In this document: positions 1 to 5,743 of the stretch, piece by piece
How the letters are laid out: the number at the start of each line of letters is the position of its first letter
Numbering within the stretch: the stretch's first letter is position 1
NCBI GenBank assembly: GCA_014728425.1
Contig: WJLO01000043.1
Span: forward strand, 1-19,678
Direction of reading: 5' to 3'
From: Minisyncoccota bacterium
GTDB taxonomy: Bacteria > Patescibacteriota > Microgenomatia > UBA1400 > PJMF01
Length of the DNA stretch: 19,678 nucleotides
The notes under the pieces: model-generated
Database searches by the model: none
Told to the model about the DNA's origin: nothing
What the model saw: only the letters and a program-made list of their open reading frames with translations
Position numbers and translations under genes: made by a program

Positions 1-548
1 AAATTTGTAACTTAGCCAATTACTTTCAATCTCGCTCACAACCAGTTCAGTTTTATCATGGCGGGCTAGCAACTAACCAACGCAGTCAGCTACAAACTCG
101 ATTCATTAATAACCAAACCCCAGTCATTGCTGCCACTAATGCTTTTGGCATGGGTGTAGATAAGCCAGATGTTAGATTTGTGATTCACTTTAATATTCCA
201 GGCAATTTAGAAAACTATTATCAAGAAGCTGGTCGAGCAGGACGTGACCAACAACCAGCTGATTGCTATTTACTGTTTCAACCTCAAGATTTGCAAATCC
301 AGCTAGAATTAATAGAACAAACTTATCCTGCTAAAACTAATTGGTTAGGGCAAGATCAAAGTCATCCCAGGCGTAAAGTCGAGCTAAAAAAACTACAAAC
401 CATGATTAAGTTTGCCACTACCCAAAACTGCAGGCAACAAATCCTGCTCAAATACTTTGGTGAAGATCAGGCGGTTGAGCACTGTAATCATTGTGACTGT
501 TGCTTAGCTATTCAAAATCAGCATCAACTTGCTGAATCAGCTCATTAA
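1..548 (+). CDS. recQ: ATP-dependent DNA helicase RecQ, 3' part (5' end outside window)
   Basis: The reading frame is open from the first bases of the window (codons start at base 3), so only the C-terminal part of RecQ, about 181 residues, is seen. The second helicase lobe is clear: YHGGL, then ATNAFGMGVDKPDVRFVIHF (motif V) and the arginine-finger region YYQEAGRAGRD (motif VI). A zinc-binding domain follows: NCRQQILLKYFGE and then HCNHCDCC, whose first, fourth and seventh residues match the RecQ C-x2-C-x2-C ligands, with one extra Cys. The protein stops about 15 residues after this domain, so the winged-helix (RQC) and HRDC domains of the long bacterial RecQ are absent. Family knowledge: a 3'-5' helicase in recombination and fork repair. 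The last 41 bases overlap the 3' end of the opposing nuclease gene. Identity is secure; the missing N-terminal half cannot be judged. Confidence 0.95.
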   Translation, partial: ICNLANYFQSRSQPVQFYHGGLATNQRSQLQTRFINNQTPVIAATNAFGMGVDKPDVRFVIHFNIPGNLENYYQEAGRAGRDQQPADCYLLFQPQDLQIQLELIEQTYPAKTNWLGQDQSHPRRKVELKKLQTMIKFATTQNCRQQILLKYFGEDQAVEHCNHCDCCLAIQNQHQLAESAH

Positions 549-1098
549 GCTGCTCCACATCATTGAGTTTACATGCGCTCCACAAACCTAAGCCAGCTTC
601 ACGAGCTTGTTGCTCTGCTAGTCGTAGTTGCTTCTGATAAGCCACATCTGGAGGGTAGCTACTAGCAAAAGCATATCCTTGAACCACCAACTGTTGGTTA
701 ATCATTTGTCCATCCAGCCACACATAGCGCAATAATCGCCCATAACGATCAGTGTCATTAACGTCTTTTTCTAAATAAACAACTTTATTTTCTACTAACT
801 GTTGATTATGCTGTGCTGCTTCCTGGCCAAAACATTCCTGACCCACTCGAGGGTCTTTAGTCTCAGGAGTATCAATCCCAATATAACGAACTTTACGACC
901 ATCACTAAGTTTAATAGTATCACCATCAATAACTTCAGTAACCAAAACCTTTTCAAAACCACGTTCATCCACTTGGCCTAAAACAAACTGGTCTTGTTGC
1001 AGCTGCTGCCAAAGCTGAAATAAAGAAAAAACTAAGGCTATACCTAAAGAAACTAAACTCAAAAATTTTTTTGCTCGACGTAGCGAAAACTTAGCCAT
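508..1098 (-). CDS. membrane-anchored SNase-like (thermonuclease) nuclease
   Basis: Staphylococcal-nuclease fold, 196 residues from the ATG at 1098. An N-terminal basic stretch and a hydrophobic segment at about residues 12-30 form an uncleaved anchor or signal peptide, so the catalytic domain should sit outside the membrane. Active-site elements are intact: VIDGDT (D58, D60), VRYIGIDTPE (R71, D76, E79) and DRYGR (R121, matching Arg87 of the S. aureus enzyme). Family knowledge: Ca2+-dependent cleavage of DNA and RNA to nucleotides. Inference: nucleic-acid scavenging at the cell surface. A TTG 18 bp upstream could also start the frame, but the ATG leaves room for the leader expected from the TTGACA promoter at 1133-1161; the Shine-Dalgarno is weak (GAAAG). 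It lies 126 bp downstream of elp3 on the same strand, with its own promoter, and overlaps recQ tail-to-tail by 41 bases. Confidence 0.92.
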   Translation of the reverse strand: MAKFSLRRAKKFLSLVSLGIALVFSLFQLWQQLQQDQFVLGQVDERGFEKVLVTEVIDGDTIKLSDGRKVRYIGIDTPETKDPRVGQECFGQEAAQHNQQLVENKVVYLEKDVNDTDRYGRLLRYVWLDGQMINQQLVVQGYAFASSYPPDVAYQKQLRLAEQQAREAGLGLWSACKLNDVEQLNELIQQVDADFE

Positions 1099-1132
1099 AC
1101 TTTCAAGATAACGCAAAGAGCAAAGAAACTCT

Positions 1133-1161
1133 AGTACAACTTAATAAACACCTACTGTCAA
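1133..1161 (-). promoter_or_regulatory. sigma70-type promoter of the SNase-like gene
   Basis: Perfect -35 TTGACA (1161-1156), 17-bp spacer, -10 TGTACT (1138-1133, four of six). Transcription would start near 1126 and give a leader of about 28 nt before the ATG at 1098. Confidence 0.6.
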
Positions 1162-1224
1162 TTAAAAAATGACGCCTTTTATCTTTTTTTAGAACTAAAA
1201 ATTTATGTTCTGAAGCTTAAAGTT

Positions 1225-3036
1225 TTAATCACTAAGTGAAAGCGACTGATACAGCTTGCCATCACTAAAGCCTTTTTTGCGATAATACTCGCGCGTGCCC
1301 ATAGCCGAGATTACTGCTAAGCGCTGATAGCCTTGAGCTGTAGCAATTTTTTTTGCTTGTTTAATCAATTGAGTACCAAAGCCAGAGTGCTGAACCTTGC
1401 CATGACCCTTTTTGCCTAAAGACACAGCTGGGCCATAAACATGAATCTCGCGAATCACAGCACTGTTTTTTAGCTCGGGCATAAAACTAGTTTCTTGAGG
1501 CAAGCTCAAGCGTAAAAAAGCTAAAAGCTTATTATTTTCAGTCACAAACTGTAAAAAAATCTCTTTAGTTGTGCTAGTTTGATACTTGAGTTGTTTTAAT
1601 TTAACTTTAGCTGATTGCCAGCTTTGACCACGAATCTCCCGTGCCCGAATATCTTGGCTTTGCTGACCTTTTTTTGCTAAATATTGCTGAGCAATTTGGC
1701 GAAAATTAGTTTTTTTATTACCAGCCACAATATCTGCTGAAGAAATATCTCTAATCACCCGAGTCAGCCGACAATAGCCAGGAGTATATTGTAAACAAAA
1801 ACTCACCACTGCTAATAACTCATCATAAGTATAAGGTTGCCATTTGCCTTGTTGATAATACTGCATTAATTCAGCAGTCTCTAATAAACTACAAGGATAA
1901 ATCTTAAGCTCATCTGGTTTAAAACGGTGATCATTAAATAATTTTAAATAATCCTGTTGATCTTTTTTAACATTTGAGCCATATAAATTTGCCATCCAAT
2001 GAGCATGAATCTTAAACCCTGCTTGGCGCAGTAACCTAAAAGCTTGAGCAGTTTGAGTCACATTATGGCCACGATGGTTTAACTGTAAAACTTTATCAAC
2101 CAGGCTTTGCACCCCTAATTGAATCTTAGTTGCCCCTAACCGACGTAGATTAATAACTTGTTTTTGGTCTAAATAATCCGGTCGAGTTTCTAACACCAAG
2201 CCCACACAACGAAGCTTAGCAGTTTCATTAAGCTGTTGTTGTTTTTCTAACTCAGCCCAACTAGCAGTCTGCCACTGATTAACGCCAAGTTTTTTTTCTG
2301 GCGCTAAATAACATTGTTGAATCACTTGATTGTAATTTTGTTTCAGCTTACTGCCCTTAAGTTGTCGAGCTTGAAAAAGCTGCTGATTTTGCTGCGGGTC
2401 ATTACTCCGGCCTAGCTGTTTACTCAATTGCTGATACTTTTTTGTTAACTCTTGAACTTGAGAACGAGCCAATGGTTGATCAAACTGATTTAAAGCTTTC
2501 ACGCATTGAGTAATAAACCAGCGCTGATAGGCTAGAGGATAGAACGACCAAGTGCCTCCTAAAATAATAAGTTCCACTTTATCAATGCTGTGACCCATGC
2601 TCTTAAATGCCTGCAAGCGATTAAAAACTTGCAAATAAGGATCAAACCAATTGCGTTCTGCTCGCTGAGCCCCAGGCTCATCTGCTAAATAACTTTTAGG
2701 CATGCGAATATCATTAGGACAAAAAATACAGTTACCAGGACAAGGAAAAGGTTTAGTCAAAACTGTCACTGGGGTCACTCCAGAAATAGTACGCACTGGT
2801 TTCATGCGAATTTGCCTAACAAACTGAGCATCATATTCAGGCAAATCACCTTGATCAGTCAGTTTTTTGTAGCCAGTGATAATCTCTGTTTTGGAAAATA
2901 AATTACCATCTGCCTTAGGATATTTCTTCTGTAGCCGAGCCAACTGCAGACGAGTCACTGGCTGACTAGCCAGTAATTTTTTTAACAATTTTAATAACTG
3001 GGTTTGCTTAGCGGTATAATTAGTGGTAGCTGACAT
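1225..3036 (-). CDS. elp3: Elp3 family tRNA uridine(34) acetyltransferase (radical SAM + GNAT)
   Basis: A 603-residue Elp3. The N-terminal helical tRNA-binding part (1-80) leads into RMKPVRTISGVTPVTVLTKP and the radical-SAM cluster motif C99-x3-C103-x2-C106. Next come the conserved FDPYLQVFNRLQ and DKVELIILGGTWSFYP segments, and RCVGLVLETRPDYLD near residue 275-290. The C-terminal acetyltransferase starts with IREIHVYGPAVSLG, followed by the acetyl-CoA loop HSGFGTQLIKQA and the EYYRKKGF end. Family knowledge: Elp3 uses acetyl-CoA and SAM to make 5-carboxymethyluridine (cm5U34) in tRNA anticodons; in archaea and some bacteria it acts without Elongator partners. The cysteine spacing is the canonical CX3CX2C, shorter than the CX9CX2C of eukaryotic Elp3. 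A Gln/Lys-rich stretch (about 195-260) lies between the halves of the radical-SAM domain. A divergent Trm9-like methyltransferase starts 29 bp away. Confidence 0.95.
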   Translation of the reverse strand: MSATTNYTAKQTQLLKLLKKLLASQPVTRLQLARLQKKYPKADGNLFSKTEIITGYKKLTDQGDLPEYDAQFVRQIRMKPVRTISGVTPVTVLTKPFPCPGNCIFCPNDIRMPKSYLADEPGAQRAERNWFDPYLQVFNRLQAFKSMGHSIDKVELIILGGTWSFYPLAYQRWFITQCVKALNQFDQPLARSQVQELTKKYQQLSKQLGRSNDPQQNQQLFQARQLKGSKLKQNYNQVIQQCYLAPEKKLGVNQWQTASWAELEKQQQLNETAKLRCVGLVLETRPDYLDQKQVINLRRLGATKIQLGVQSLVDKVLQLNHRGHNVTQTAQAFRLLRQAGFKIHAHWMANLYGSNVKKDQQDYLKLFNDHRFKPDELKIYPCSLLETAELMQYYQQGKWQPYTYDELLAVVSFCLQYTPGYCRLTRVIRDISSADIVAGNKKTNFRQIAQQYLAKKGQQSQDIRAREIRGQSWQSAKVKLKQLKYQTSTTKEIFLQFVTENNKLLAFLRLSLPQETSFMPELKNSAVIREIHVYGPAVSLGKKGHGKVQHSGFGTQLIKQAKKIATAQGYQRLAVISAMGTREYYRKKGFSDGKLYQSLSLSD

Positions 3037-3044
3037 TAGCTAAT

Positions 3045-3050
3045 ATTATA
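3045..3050 (-). promoter_or_regulatory. -10 element of elp3, eight nt from the ATG
   Basis: Perfect TATAAT on the minus strand, 8 nt before the elp3 ATG. No convincing -35 is seen at 16-18 bp and there is no Shine-Dalgarno, so the mRNA would be nearly leaderless. The same AT-rich block on the plus strand (TATTAT, 3044-3049) may serve the divergent methyltransferase gene. Confidence 0.5.
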
Positions 3051-3065
3051 CCGATCAAGGACAAC

Positions 3066-3845
3066 ATGAATAGCAACACTATTAAACAACTTAATCAACT
3101 CAATCAGCAATTTTATCAAACTATAGCCCCAGACTTTAGTGACTCGCGTCAGTACTTTTGGGCAGGTTGGCAACAACTAGGTCAAGAGCTTCCTTTGAAA
3201 AACTGGGCTAACAAAACCATTAGAGTTTTAGATTTGGGCTGTGGTAATGGTCGATTTGCTGAATTCTTAGCCCAAACTTACCCTCAATTAAAATTTGAGT
3301 ATTCTGGAATAGATAACAATGATTTTTTATTAAATCAGGCGCAAAAAAAACTACATCAGCTTAAAAAACCTCATCAATTGCTTAAACTGGACTTAGTGGA
3401 AAGCTTGATAAATAACAAACTAAACTCTCAACTTAAATCAACCAAATTTGAACTGATAGTGGCTTTTGGTTTATTTCATCATCTGCCAAGTTTTACTTTG
3501 AGGAAAAAGTTGATCAAAGTGATGGCAAAGTTGTTATCAGCAAAAGGTTTAACTGTTTTTACTGCCTGGCAGTTTTTAAATGAACCTCGTTTTAAACACA
3601 AGCTGGTCAAACCAACCAAGCTTGGATTAGATCCAGAACAATTTGAGCCAAACGATTTTATCCTAGATTGGCAGCGAGGGAAAACTGCTTATCGCTACTG
3701 TCATTACTTAGATCAGCAAGAAATCAACCAACTTGTAACTACTAGTGGTTTAAAGTTAATTAGACAGTTTCAGGCAGATGGTAAAAGCAAACAATTGAAC
3801 TTATATTTAATCCTCTCCAACAAAACAACTTTAAAAAATGATTAA
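3066..3845 (+). CDS. Trm9/ALKBH8-like class I SAM methyltransferase, candidate tRNA wobble-uridine methyltransferase
   Basis: A 259-residue Rossmann-fold methyltransferase. Motif I is VLDLGCGNGRF (54-64) and the acidic residue of motif II is in GIDNND. The N-terminus FYQTIAPDFSDSRQYFWAGW (16-35) follows the Trm9/ALKBH8 pattern of 'Y..IA..FS.TR...W' before motif I. The C-terminus has YRYCHYLDQQEINQLV and then GLKLIRQFQADGKSKQLNLYLIL, like the RYYH...E and terminal strand of Trm9. The length is close to yeast Trm9. Family knowledge: Trm9 methylates cm5U34, the product of Elp3, to mcm5U34. What the sequence shows is the resemblance plus divergent linkage to elp3; the substrate is inferred. The Shine-Dalgarno AAGGA sits 5 nt before the ATG. 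No Trm112-like partner is seen in the window. A generic SAM methyltransferase acting on another substrate remains possible. Confidence 0.8.
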   Translation: MNSNTIKQLNQLNQQFYQTIAPDFSDSRQYFWAGWQQLGQELPLKNWANKTIRVLDLGCGNGRFAEFLAQTYPQLKFEYSGIDNNDFLLNQAQKKLHQLKKPHQLLKLDLVESLINNKLNSQLKSTKFELIVAFGLFHHLPSFTLRKKLIKVMAKLLSAKGLTVFTAWQFLNEPRFKHKLVKPTKLGLDPEQFEPNDFILDWQRGKTAYRYCHYLDQQEINQLVTTSGLKLIRQFQADGKSKQLNLYLILSNKTTLKND

Positions 3846-3885
3846 AGCAAACACCAGTTATGCCTAATAAATGAAAAATCAGTGC

Positions 3886-3914
3886 TAGACAAGTAATTAA
3901 ATAATCTGTATCAT
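3886..3914 (+). promoter_or_regulatory. candidate promoter of the 125-residue orphan gene
   Basis: TAGACA (3886-3891) and TATCAT (3909-3914), each five of six to consensus, separated by 17 bp. The leader would be about 30 nt; no clear Shine-Dalgarno precedes the ATG at 3950. Confidence 0.4.
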
Positions 3915-3949
3915 AATCTATCAGAATAAACTACAAACAGTTTTAAACT

Positions 3950-4327
3950 ATGTCATCAGAATCAAAGCCTCAAAAATTTGCAGGAGTAAGGCGGGTAAGA
4001 GAGCAAGCATTACAACACATAGGCGAGCTAGCCAACCTACAAAAGGATCGTGAAAGTAGAGAAGGATCTGGAATCAGTCCTGAAGCAGCAACATCAATAA
4101 TATTAAGCGAGAAATTCATAGTGTTTGCAGCAAATGCAGTTCTGCAAAATATACCAGCTGTGTTGCGCGCAGCAAAAAAAGCAACAAAAGACAAAGCACC
4201 TACTATGGATCCTGATCTTGCTAAGCTTGTTCTTCAAGCTGTTAATATTCCCACCAAGGATCCTGTATTAGATTCGCTCTGTCAAGCTCTGGCTGATGAC
4301 CTTGATGAAATTGAAACATCCGCTTAG
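3950..4327 (+). CDS. hypothetical protein, 125 residues, helical
   Basis: I do not recognise this protein. It has no membrane segment or signal peptide and reads as a soluble, mostly helical protein: a polar basic N-terminus (about 1-40), a more hydrophobic helix (SEKFIVFAANAVLQNIPAVLRAAKKA, about 53-78, given here only as a region) and an acidic end (ADDLDEIETSA). It contains one Cys near the C-terminus. Base and codon use differ from the neighbours: AGG, AGA and GCA are frequent, glutamine is less dominant and the coding strand is richer in purines, which hints at a different origin or expression level. A candidate promoter lies at 3886-3914. An 8-bp inverted repeat begins at the last base of its stop codon. 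The opposite strand also carries a 74-codon open frame, which I regard as a shadow. Moderate confidence that it is a real gene. Confidence 0.6.
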   Translation: MSSESKPQKFAGVRRVREQALQHIGELANLQKDRESREGSGISPEAATSIILSEKFIVFAANAVLQNIPAVLRAAKKATKDKAPTMDPDLAKLVLQAVNIPTKDPVLDSLCQALADDLDEIETSA

Positions 4328-4362
4328 ATTGATGACGTTAGCTTAAACTAAAACCATCAATC
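4327..4362. terminator. hairpin between convergent genes, possible bidirectional terminator
   Basis: Perfect 8-bp inverted repeat GATTGATG (4327-4334) / CATCAATC (4355-4362), with a further partial TTAG/CTAA pairing inside the 20-nt loop. It sits right after the stop of the orphan gene and 50 bp from the stop of the convergent transporter gene. No strong T-tract follows on either strand, so termination is uncertain. Confidence 0.4.
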
Positions 4363-4412
4363 ATTTGTATTATTAGTAGTATTGTAAGCCTAAAAACAAT
4401 AAACCAACATTG

Positions 4413-4937
4413 CTACAACCAGCCTTTAATTAAAGCGCCAGTAGTAAAAGCAACCACCGCTGCAACACCCCCAATTAACAACATTTCAAGACCATTACGC
4501 CACCAACTACCTTTAGTTAATAAAGTCCGAGCACTCCCAATACCAAACAGTCCTATTGAGGTAGTCAATATTGATCGCCAAAACTGTTGGTCCTGAGCAC
4601 AAGGGCAGCCAAAATAATTTAATAAATAGGGAAGCAGAGGAATTAATCCTGCTAACACAAAACTAACAAACATCACTACACTACCAGATACTACCTGCCA
4701 GTGCAAACCTTGACTAGTTTTTTTTCTAGCTCGCGCCTCAGATTTCTCTCCTAAATAATTGCCTAATGACATGCTTAAAGCATCTGCAGCAATATTAGCA
4801 AAACCTAAAATCAACACAACTTCTGTTGATAGTTTGGCCCCAGTAACTCCGGCCACCACTGCAAAAGTAGTCACTATGCCATCATTAGCTCCAAAAACTG
4901 CCACATTTAGCCATTGCGAGTGAAGCTTTTTAGTCAT
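4413..4937 (-). CDS. VIT1/CCC1-family transmembrane protein (putative iron/manganese transporter)
   Basis: A 174-residue integral membrane protein with five predicted helices. Helix 1 carries VAVFGANDGIVTTFAVVAGVTGA, a VIT-family signature, and helix 2 carries ILGFANIAADALSMSLGNYLGEKSE. Helices 3-5 are at about 80-107, 118-138 and 147-172. Family knowledge: plant VIT1 and yeast CCC1 export Fe2+ or Mn2+ from the cytosol in exchange for protons. After GNYLGEKSEARARKK the chain goes almost directly into helix 3, so the cytosolic metal-binding domain found between helices 2 and 3 in plant-type VIT1 is missing. Small bacterial members of this kind exist, so direction and metal are inferred only. 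The gene follows the Nudix gene by 26 bp, but an extended -10 box 6 nt before its ATG suggests it can also be transcribed alone as a leaderless message. Confidence 0.88.
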   Translation of the reverse strand: MTKKLHSQWLNVAVFGANDGIVTTFAVVAGVTGAKLSTEVVLILGFANIAADALSMSLGNYLGEKSEARARKKTSQGLHWQVVSGSVVMFVSFVLAGLIPLLPYLLNYFGCPCAQDQQFWRSILTTSIGLFGIGSARTLLTKGSWWRNGLEMLLIGGVAAVVAFTTGALIKGWL

Positions 4938-4943
4938 GAGTTA

Positions 4944-4952
4944 ATATTAGCA
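4944..4952 (-). promoter_or_regulatory. extended -10 element of the VIT-family gene
   Basis: TGC-TAATAT on the minus strand (TGn plus -10), ending 6 nt before the ATG at 4937. No Shine-Dalgarno is present. It predicts a leaderless transcript starting at or next to the A of the ATG. Confidence 0.45.
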
Positions 4953-4963
4953 TATTTGGTTGA

Positions 4964-5494
4964 TCAATAATCGCGGTCAATGGTTTCGCTGAGCACTTTT
5001 ACCAATTGTGAGTTTTTCCACTGACTATTATTGTAAATAATTCCTGGCCGGCTGCCCAAAATATGAGCAAAATAGTACTTTAAGGGAGGAAAAATCTTGG
5101 TCATGGTTCTGGCTTTTTTAACTTCAATCCAGTGAGCCTGACCCTCTTGAATCGCTGAGACAACCTTTGGTTGTTTGTCAAGCCTAGCTAAAAAAGAAAA
5201 AACAATATATACCTTACCAAGATCAAGATGATGATGCATTGCAATCGCTTTGAGTTTAATTTGTTTAGGACTAATAGTCACGGCTGTCTCTTCTTTGACT
5301 TCTCTCAAAGCCGCTGCTAAAGGATCCTCAGTGGCATCAATATGACCGCCTGGTAGCGCCCACCAACCAGGAAATGACTTGACCTGATCACTTCGCTTAA
5401 ACATTAGAAGTTGATCTTGATAAATAATATAAGCCTCGGCCACAAAAATCGGTTGGGCAACTTGGTGGAGATGTTTAGGATTGGAGGGGGACAT
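4964..5494 (-). CDS. Nudix hydrolase
   Basis: A 176-residue Nudix protein. The core starts with VAEAYIIYQDQLLMFKRS, then FPGWWALPGGHID. The Nudix box runs from G50 to V72: G50-x5-E56-x7-R64-E65-V-x-E68-E69, with all metal-binding glutamates present; the Gly near the end of the classic box is Ala here (ETAV). Family knowledge: Mg2+-dependent hydrolysis of nucleoside diphosphates linked to another moiety, such as 8-oxo-dGTP or ADP-ribose. The tail after the Nudix fold (about 135-176) does not identify a substrate, so none is assigned. The gene lies between tRNA-Gln (46 bp upstream, same strand) and the VIT-family gene (26 bp downstream). A TTGCCA box with TAAAAC 18 bp later lies just before the ATG, a weak promoter candidate; no Shine-Dalgarno is seen. 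Confidence 0.92.
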   Translation of the reverse strand: MSPSNPKHLHQVAQPIFVAEAYIIYQDQLLMFKRSDQVKSFPGWWALPGGHIDATEDPLAAALREVKEETAVTISPKQIKLKAIAMHHHLDLGKVYIVFSFLARLDKQPKVVSAIQEGQAHWIEVKKARTMTKIFPPLKYYFAHILGSRPGIIYNNSQWKNSQLVKVLSETIDRDY

Positions 5495-5539
5495 GGTTTG
5501 TTTTATTTAACCCGGATATTTGATGGCAAGTGAATTAAG

Positions 5540-5610
5540 ATGCCCGACTAGGATTCGAACCTAGATTAACGGCTTCAAAGGCCGCTGTCCTGCCATTAGA
5601 CGATCGGGCA
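5540..5610 (-). tRNA. trnQ: tRNA-Gln (anticodon UUG)
   Basis: Read on the minus strand, a full cloverleaf: 7-bp acceptor stem TGCCCGA/TCGGGCA, D-arm GTC-TAATGGCAG-GAC, anticodon stem GCGGC/GCCGT with one G-U pair and the 7-nt loop CTTTGAA (anticodon TTG), a 4-nt variable loop, and T-arm CTAGG-TTCGAAT-CCTAG. U1-A72 is typical of glutamine tRNAs; the discriminator reads U, where G is common. The 3' CCA is not encoded and must be added. The UUG anticodon reads CAA, the main Gln codon here, and belongs to the set of U34 tRNAs modified through Elp3 in other organisms. Confidence 0.96.
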
Positions 5611-5675
5611 ATGAATTTAAAGATATATTTTAACAAATCCTTATTAATCTTGCAGAAGGAAACTCCAGGTTGTGT

Positions 5676-5703
5676 TTGACAATTTAATCTTATATAATAT
5701 AAT
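5676..5703 (+). promoter_or_regulatory. strong sigma70-type promoter of the membrane peptidase gene
   Basis: Perfect TTGACA (5676-5681), 16-bp spacer, perfect TATAAT (5698-5703). A second overlapping TATAAT at 5693-5698 has too short a spacer (11 bp). Transcription would start near 5710, giving a leader of about 34 nt without a clear Shine-Dalgarno. Confidence 0.75.
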
Positions 5704-5743
5704 TATAGGTATAAAAATCAATTAAACTAGATAAAAAACAATC

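Noticed and set aside
1191..1211. AGAAC...GTTCT inverted repeat between elp3 and the nuclease gene as a terminator
   Set aside because: The stem is only 5 bp and on the elp3 strand it is followed by A residues, not T.
3970..4194. 74-codon open frame antisense to the orphan gene
   Set aside because: No ribosome site or promoter; the plus-strand frame is longer and has a promoter candidate and a hairpin after its stop.
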